This document shows positions 59,741-64,000 of a DNA stretch of 64,000 bases, piece after piece; position 1 is the stretch's first letter, and every line of letters begins with the position of its first letter. Location: assembly GCA_044350805.1 (NCBI GenBank), contig JBILGU010000003.1, positions 124,001-188,000 of the forward strand. Reading direction: 5' to 3'. The notes under the pieces are model-generated. The model had not been told where the DNA came from, did not search any database, and saw nothing but the letters and a program-made list of their open reading frames with translations. The position numbers were made by a program, and so were the translations under genes. The DNA is from UBA6136 sp044350805. GTDB lineage: Bacteria; Pseudomonadota; Gammaproteobacteria; Methylococcales; Methylococcaceae.

Positions 59741-61576
59741 TTGATCCCGCAAAAGTTAAGACTCCGAGGCCTCATCTTCATTCATGATCTCGTCATGGTC
59801 ATGCTGGCTTGGCTTGGAGCGTACTGGTTACGTTTCAATCTGAGTCTTCCGCCACAGAAGTATGTGGACGCGGCTCTCGATGCCCTTCCAGTGGTTCTCC
59901 TCATTCAGGCGATCGTCTTCTCCCGTCTGGGTCTCTATCGGGGGGTGTGGCGGTTTGCCTCCGTCCCTGACCTGATCCGGATCTCCAAGGCTGTTTTGCT
60001 GGGTGTTTTGCTGATTGCAGTCACCCTCCACCTCTACACCCGCCTGCTATGGGTGCCTCGGTCTGTTTTGCCGCTTTATGCCCTGTTGCTGGGGCTCTTC
60101 CTGTCGGGTCCGCGATTGATCTACCGGATGTGGAAGGATCAGGGCGTCATGATGAAGGAGGGTCAGAGGGCCTTGGTGGTCGGTGCCGGTCGGGCATCCG
60201 AGCTTTTGGTGCGCGATCTTTTACGAGAGCGCGCTGCACAGTTTTACCCCGTGGTTCTGGTGGATGACGATCCTGGCAAAAAAGGGAGCGAGATTCATGG
60301 GGTTCGGGTCCGGGGGGGATGCGAAAAAATCCCTGAGCTGGTCGGCGCCTTTGATGTCGAAATCGTCCTGATTGCACTGCCCTCGGCGAGTGATCGCGAA
60401 ATGCGGCGAATCGTTGACATAGTAGAGGAGGCAGGCGTTCCCTTCCTGACGCTTCCCTCGGTCCAAAACATGTTGTCGGATCAGATGTTTGGCAATCTCC
60501 GTGAGGTTTCGATCGAAGATCTTCTCGGAAGGACGCCGATTATGTTGGAGAGGACGGCGGTTAGGGAGACGGTGACAGGCGCGCGCATTCTGGTGACGGG
60601 CGGCGGTGGTTCCATTGGTTCTGAGCTTTGCCGTCAGATCGCCCGTTATGCGCCGGCCGAACTGACGGTCTTTGAGCAATGCGAATTCAATCTTTATCGC
60701 ATTGAGCAGGCGCTTCGAAAAGAATGGCCGGACCTGACTTTGCATGCCATTTTGGGTGATGTCACGGATCCCTCCGCCGTTCATCATGCCGTTAAGACTT
60801 CGAAACCGGATGTCATTTTTCACGCGGCGGCCTACAAGCATGTGCCTTTGCTGCAGGGGCAGGTGCGTCAGGCGGTACGCAACAATGTACTCGGCACCCG
60901 CATGATGGCCGAGGCCGCCTTGGCGTTTGGCGTGAAAGAGTTTGTGTTGATTTCAACGGACAAGGCGGTCAGGCCAACGAACGTCATGGGCGCCACAAAA
61001 CGGGCGGCCGAGAAACTGGTTCAGGCATTGAACAACCTCGGCTCGACCCGTTTTATTACGGTCCGTTTTGGGAATGTGCTCGATTCTGCAGGCAGTGTCG
61101 TCCCCCTCTTTAGGGAGCAGATTCGAATGGGGGGGCCGGTGACGGTGACCCACCCGGAGGTGACACGCTATTTCATGACGATTCCGGAAGCCTGCCAGTT
61201 AATTCTGCAGGCGGCTGCGGTGGGAGAAGGTGGGGAGATCTTTGTGCTCGACATGGGGGAACCCATCCTGATTCGCTATCTGGCCGAACAAATGATTCGC
61301 CTGTCAGGAAAAAGGGTGGGTCAAGATGTTTCAATTGAATTTGTGGGTCTTCGTCCAGGGGAAAAGCTGACCGAGGAGCTATTTCTTGAGGATGAAATGC
61401 CGATGCCTACGCCTCACTCCAAGCTGCTCCTCGCGCGTTCAGTGACCCAGGATGTGGATGAGATCCGCGCCCGGATCAATGATTTTGCGGAAGCGGTAAC
61501 GGAATGTGATGAAAACAGGCTCCTAAATTCGCTCCGTGATCTCGTTCCGGAGTTCACAGAGGAAAAAATAGGATAG
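59741..61576 (+). CDS. WbpM/CapD-like nucleotide-sugar epimerase/dehydratase
   Basis: 611 aa from TTG 59741, with AGGAGA at 59729-59734. N-terminal four-helix membrane region (to ~130), a first Rossmann-like domain (ALVVGAGRASELLVRDLL), then the catalytic SDR domain with VTGGGGSIGSELCRQ, STDKAVRPTNVMGATKRAAE and RFGNVLDSAGSVVP. The catalytic tyrosine position is Met, giving the S-M-K triad known for WbpM. Acts as UDP-GlcNAc 4,6-dehydratase in O-antigen or capsule precursor synthesis in the family. Confidence 0.92.
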   Translation: MIPQKLRLRGLIFIHDLVMVMLAWLGAYWLRFNLSLPPQKYVDAALDALPVVLLIQAIVFSRLGLYRGVWRFASVPDLIRISKAVLLGVLLIAVTLHLYTRLLWVPRSVLPLYALLLGLFLSGPRLIYRMWKDQGVMMKEGQRALVVGAGRASELLVRDLLRERAAQFYPVVLVDDDPGKKGSEIHGVRVRGGCEKIPELVGAFDVEIVLIALPSASDREMRRIVDIVEEAGVPFLTLPSVQNMLSDQMFGNLREVSIEDLLGRTPIMLERTAVRETVTGARILVTGGGGSIGSELCRQIARYAPAELTVFEQCEFNLYRIEQALRKEWPDLTLHAILGDVTDPSAVHHAVKTSKPDVIFHAAAYKHVPLLQGQVRQAVRNNVLGTRMMAEAALAFGVKEFVLISTDKAVRPTNVMGATKRAAEKLVQALNNLGSTRFITVRFGNVLDSAGSVVPLFREQIRMGGPVTVTHPEVTRYFMTIPEACQLILQAAAVGEGGEIFVLDMGEPILIRYLAEQMIRLSGKRVGQDVSIEFVGLRPGEKLTEELFLEDEMPMPTPHSKLLLARSVTQDVDEIRARINDFAEAVTECDENRLLNSLRDLVPEFTEEKIG

Positions 61577-61607
61577 AATAGTCGGCTCGACTTCATGGGG
61601 AAAAAGC

Positions 61608-61636
61608 TTGTCTCCATCGGAGTTTATATATAGAAT
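61608..61636 (+). promoter_or_regulatory. sigma70 promoter of rplM-rpsI
   Basis: -35 TTGTCT (61608-61613), 17-bp spacer, -10 TAGAAT (61631-61636), 44 bp before rplM. Confidence 0.6.
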
Positions 61637-61679
61637 TTCCGCCTTTTCAGGCAAAGCCTTTGTATTGGAGTGCGAATTC

Positions 61680-62108
61680 ATGAAGACCTTCAGCGCCAAG
61701 CCGGCCGAAGTCAAGCGCGACTGGTACGTCATCGACGCCGATGGGAAGACCTTGGGCCGTCTGTCGACCGAGATCGCACGCCGTCTCCGCGGTAAGCACA
61801 AAGCGGAGTACACCCCCCACGTCGACACCGGCGACTACATCATTGTGGTCAATGCCGAAAAGGTCCGTGTGACGGGTGCGAAGGAAAAAGACAAGATTTA
61901 CTACAAGCACACCGGCTACATCGGAAACATGAAGTCCGTTGCTCTCGGTAAGCTGCGTCAGACCCACCCGGAGCGGATCATTGAGACCGCTGTGCAGGGC
62001 ATGCTCCCCAAGAATCCTCTTGGACGTGCGATGTTCCGCAAGTTGAAGGTCTATGCGGGTTCCAATCATCAGCATCAGGCTCAGCAGCCGACGGTGCTGG
62101 AAATTTAA
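61680..62108 (+). CDS. rplM: 50S ribosomal protein L13
   Basis: 142 aa: MKTFSAKPAEVKRDWYVIDADGKTLGRLST, IIVVNAEKVRVTG, and VQGMLPKNPLGRAMFRKLKVYAG. ATG 61680 with GGAG ~10 bp before it. E. coli L13 binds early in 23S folding and represses this operon. 20 bp before rpsI. Confidence 0.98.
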   Translation: MKTFSAKPAEVKRDWYVIDADGKTLGRLSTEIARRLRGKHKAEYTPHVDTGDYIIVVNAEKVRVTGAKEKDKIYYKHTGYIGNMKSVALGKLRQTHPERIIETAVQGMLPKNPLGRAMFRKLKVYAGSNHQHQAQQPTVLEI

Positions 62109-62128
62109 TTCGATAGCCGAGTATTTCC

Positions 62129-62521
62129 ATGGCACAACAGCATTACTACGGAACGGGTCGTCGCAAGAGCGCAATTGCTCGTGTATTTGCCAAGACCGGT
62201 TCAGGTCGCATCTTGGTTAACAATAAGCCGGTTGAAGAATATTTCGGCCGCAAGACCGATCAGATGGTTGTTCGTCAGCCGCTGGAACTGGTTTCTCTTT
62301 TGGAGAAGCTGGACGTTACTGTAACGGTCACTGGCGGTGGTCCGAGCGGACAAGCTGGTGCAATCCGTCACGGCCTGACCCGTGCCCTGATTGAACTTGA
62401 CGAAAACCTTCGTCAGCCCCTGCGTCGTGCAGGCTACGTCACCCGCGATGCTCGTGAAGTAGAACGTAAGAAGGTTGGTCTGCACGGCGCACGTCGTCGT
62501 CCGCAGTTCTCCAAGCGTTAA
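62129..62521 (+). CDS. rpsI: 30S ribosomal protein S9
   Basis: 130 aa: QHYYGTGRRKSAIARVF start, GGGPSGQAGAIRHGLTRAL, and the basic tail ending RPQFSKR, where the C-terminal Arg reaches the P-site tRNA. Second gene of the rplM-rpsI operon. Confidence 0.99.
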   Translation: MAQQHYYGTGRRKSAIARVFAKTGSGRILVNNKPVEEYFGRKTDQMVVRQPLELVSLLEKLDVTVTVTGGGPSGQAGAIRHGLTRALIELDENLRQPLRRAGYVTRDAREVERKKVGLHGARRRPQFSKR

Positions 62522-62533
62522 TCAGAAGCTACT

Positions 62534-62607
62534 TGGGGGATCGTCTAGCGGCAGGACTACGGACTCTGACTCCGTCAACCAAGGTTCGAATCCTTGTCCC
62601 CCAGCCA
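62534..62607 (+). tRNA. tRNA-Gln(CTG), insertion site of a decayed element
   Basis: 74 nt: acceptor TGGGGGA pairs with TCCCCCA; anticodon stem ACGGA/TCCGT with loop CTCTGAC gives CTG; T-loop GTTCGAATC; 3' CCA encoded (62605-62607). Unlike the other tRNA genes here, it is followed within 150 bp by integrase remnants. Confidence 0.95.
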
Positions 62608-62626
62608 ACTTAGGCAATATAAAACA

Positions 62627-62655
62627 AGAGGTTACCAAGCGTAGCCTCTTTTTTT
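62627..62655 (+). terminator. intrinsic terminator after tRNA-Gln
   Basis: Stem AGAGGTTAC/GTAGCCTCT (one G-T pair), 5-nt loop, T7. Confidence 0.85.
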
Positions 62656-62668
62656 GCCTGTAATTTCT

Positions 62669-62687
62669 GCTTACACACCGCTTACAC
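62669..62687 (+). repeat. direct repeat GCTTACAC x2, one helical turn apart
   Basis: GCTTACAC at 62669-62676 and 62680-62687, starts 11 bp apart, between the tRNA-Gln terminator and the integrase remnant. Spacing equals about one DNA turn; may be arm-type binding sites of the lost integrase. Confidence 0.4.
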
Positions 62688-62754
62688 GCTTTTCCAGTCT
62701 ACCTATTTCGTAGCACACTAAGTTCGTCCACCCACTAACGAACAGGGTCTACGA

Positions 62755-63012
62755 TGCCCCAAGCTGTATCGACCACGCACGTACTGGCTGAAAACAAGCT
62801 GGTGATCTATCCACGCGAACGCAGCAATTTCTGGTAATGTCGATACAAGGTGGGCAATCGCTGGAAACGCGAAACAACAAAAAAGGCTGATCGCAAGGAA
62901 GCTAAGAAAAAGGCTTGGGACTTGCTTGGCGAAGCTGACTTTCGATTACGCAACAATCTTCCTGCCATTACCCGACGTTTGCGTGATATAGCGGCTTTGG
63001 CTGTGAAACGTG
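62755..63012 (+). pseudogene. tyrosine recombinase/integrase remnant
   Basis: The frame encodes the N-terminal arm-binding region of a site-specific integrase: KLVIYPRERSNFW, CRYKVGNRWKRETTKKADRKE, and EADFRLRNNLPAITRRLRDIA. It is broken three ways: the probable ATG 62755 is out of frame with the rest (one base short near CCC at 62758-62760), TAA at 62835-62837 follows Trp where a Gln codon (CAA) is expected, and the catalytic domain is gone beyond ~63012, replaced by IS66 DNA on the other strand. Position beside a tRNA 3' end fits integrase biology. Confidence 0.85.
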
Positions 63013-63720
63013 TTACTTCGGAAAGCCCAGAGGTACGCCTTATGGGTTTTTCCTCTTCCAGGATCGAGTTGCTGCACAGGGTCTCGTCGGCATGAAGCAC
63101 ACCGCCCTGAAGAAGATGTTCCTTCAGTCGCTCATGCAGTGGCTCCAACGCATAGCCCACACGTCCAACCCAATCGGCTAGGGTGGATCGCGCCAAAGAA
63201 ACACCCTCGCGCTCAGCCATCTGTTCCAGTCGATAGAGCGGAAGGTGATCCGCGTATTTGCTAATGACGACCCAGGAGAAAAGCCCGGGAGTGGCCAGAC
63301 CGCCATCAATGACGGCGGGCGGGATGGGCGCTGCCGTGACGGTCTCACAGGCCCGGCAAGCATATTGCGGGCGGATATGACGGTGAACCGTGAAGATCGC
63401 CGGTGTGACATCGAGCTGTTCGCTGATGTCCTCACCGATCTTCACCAGATCTTTCCCGTAGGCACCGCATTGGCAGCTTTCCGGCTCATGCCGGAGCTCA
63501 ATACGTGGTAGATGATCAGGGAGTGGCTGACGGCCTGCGTGTTGGCGGGGTTTGCTCGGGGCGGTAACCTCATCGACTTCACTGGCATCCAGCTCCGCAT
63601 GGATGGAGCCGATGTCTTCATCTACGGCTTCTGCAAAGAGATCCAGTTGCTGCGCATCGAGAGATTCGCTGCGCCTACCGAAGCGTATCCGCTTCAGATG
63701 AGCCAACTCCAGTGACGTGG
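63012..63720 (-). mobile_element. IS66-family transposase (TnpC) fragment, frameshifted
   Basis: Reading right to left: LELAHLKRIRFGRRSESLDAQ, the zinc-finger CQCGAYGKDL and CRACETV pairs, GEDISEQLDVTPAIFTVHRHIRP, and the catalytic-domain start GGVLHADET, all typical of IS66 TnpC. At about 63078-63081 a base is missing from a C-run, after which the frame resumes as VQQLDPGRGKTHKAYLWAFRSN and then ends at the integrase junction. It lacks the N-terminal ~30-40 residues and more than a third of the C-terminus, so it cannot transpose. No terminal inverted repeats were found. Confidence 0.85.
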
Positions 63721-63971
63721 GTCATTCCCACAGAAATAATAGCATTAAGCGTGTGGTTTAATTTTTTGTCTCGGTCGGATGTAGAAGTAAGTGATTCTGA
63801 AGATTCAAAGCGAATCTGATAAGCTTTCTTAGGGGTGTAGATGCCTTTCCGGTTCGAGTATTGGGTCGCAAGCTTCAAGCTATCGGGGAATCAAGGTGAT
63901 CCATAACTTGTGCCCCTGATGGTCTCCATAGGAACATAGCGAAAATAACGATAACAAGTTGGAGTGCTCAG
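63721..63971. other. AT-rich stretch without a recognisable gene
   Basis: 251 bp, visibly more AT-rich than the rest. The short open frame on the minus strand (63675-63878) has no familiar motif and overlaps the transposase start, so it is not called. Probably the continuation of the element beyond the IS66 fragment. Confidence 0.5.
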
Positions 63972-64000
63972 ATGGATATGTTCGCATATAGACGATTATT
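63972..64000 (+). CDS. possible start of an unidentified gene, cut by window end
   Basis: ATG 63972 with GGAG at 63961-63964 (7-nt spacer) opens a frame (MDMFAYRRL) that is still open at the last base. Too short to identify. Confidence 0.3.

Noticed and set aside
63675..63878. 67-codon minus-strand frame beside the IS66 fragment
   Set aside because: No known motif, overlaps the transposase frame, and lies in AT-rich relict DNA.
1..64000. CRISPR arrays, restriction-modification, toxin-antitoxin or other defence genes
   Set aside because: Looked for regularly spaced repeats and typical protein motifs; none seen. ratA carries a historic toxin name but is a housekeeping START-domain protein.

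Overview
The window looks like a chromosomal segment of a gammaproteobacterium (or close relative such as Acidithiobacillia), moderately GC-rich, consisting almost wholly of vertically inherited housekeeping genes. The assignment rests on gene order: thrS-infC-rpmI-rplT-pheS-pheT-ihfA; ruvC-ruvA-ruvB-ybgC-tolQ-tolR-tolA-tolB-pal-cpoB-queE-queC; mtaD-ubiG-mupP-yciK as in Pseudomonas; and ubiK, darP and ratA. A RegB/RegA redox two-component pair, a SoxC/SoxD sulfane dehydrogenase, a type II NADH dehydrogenase and a carotenoid-type membrane protein suggest an aerobic or facultative organism able to oxidise reduced sulfur. I cannot name the genus.

Layout. 1-1.1 kb: end of regB, then regA. 1.2-3.4 kb: groESL under a sigma70 promoter with a CIRCE operator. 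3.5-10.5 kb: tRNA-Val and the translation operon thrS to ihfA, in which infC uses an ATC start. 10.6-15.6 kb: argC, prmB, an SGNH lipoprotein, aroC and an MFS transporter. 15.6-19.7 kb (minus): mtaD-ubiG-mupP-yciK-sufT, serving methylthioadenosine salvage, ubiquinone, cell-wall recycling and Fe-S maturation. 19.8-28.6 kb: aminotransferase, cstA, aguA-aguB and mfd. 28.7-31.9 kb: SRP RNA, dnaX-ybaB-recR and a HIT protein. 32-39.4 kb: a small membrane protein, a cytosolic 5'-nucleotidase, a secreted or anchored glucoamylase-like glycosidase, relA and ndh. 39.4-49.4 kb: yebC, ruvCAB, the Tol-Pal envelope system, and queE/queC for queuosine; queE appears to start with CTG. 49.4-52 kb (minus): soxC-soxD plus a DUF422 carotenoid-type gene. 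52.2-57.4 kb: rhomboid protease, two tRNA-Arg genes, rep, ubiK and two secreted proteins (DUF6515 and DUF2092 types). 57.6-62.5 kb: ratA, darP, a WecA-like and a WbpM-like polysaccharide gene, rplM-rpsI. 62.5-64 kb: tRNA-Gln followed by the wreck of a mobile element: a decayed tyrosine integrase broken by an IS66-family transposase fragment, then AT-rich DNA running off the end.

The accessory part is confined to the last ~1.4 kb. The most interesting signals elsewhere are the two non-canonical start codons (infC ATC, queE CTG), the 9-bp tandem array in tolA, the soxCD-DUF422 cluster with a short single-haem SoxD, and the secreted DUF2092/DUF6515 pair. I found no CRISPR array, defence island, intact prophage or clearly new multi-gene system.
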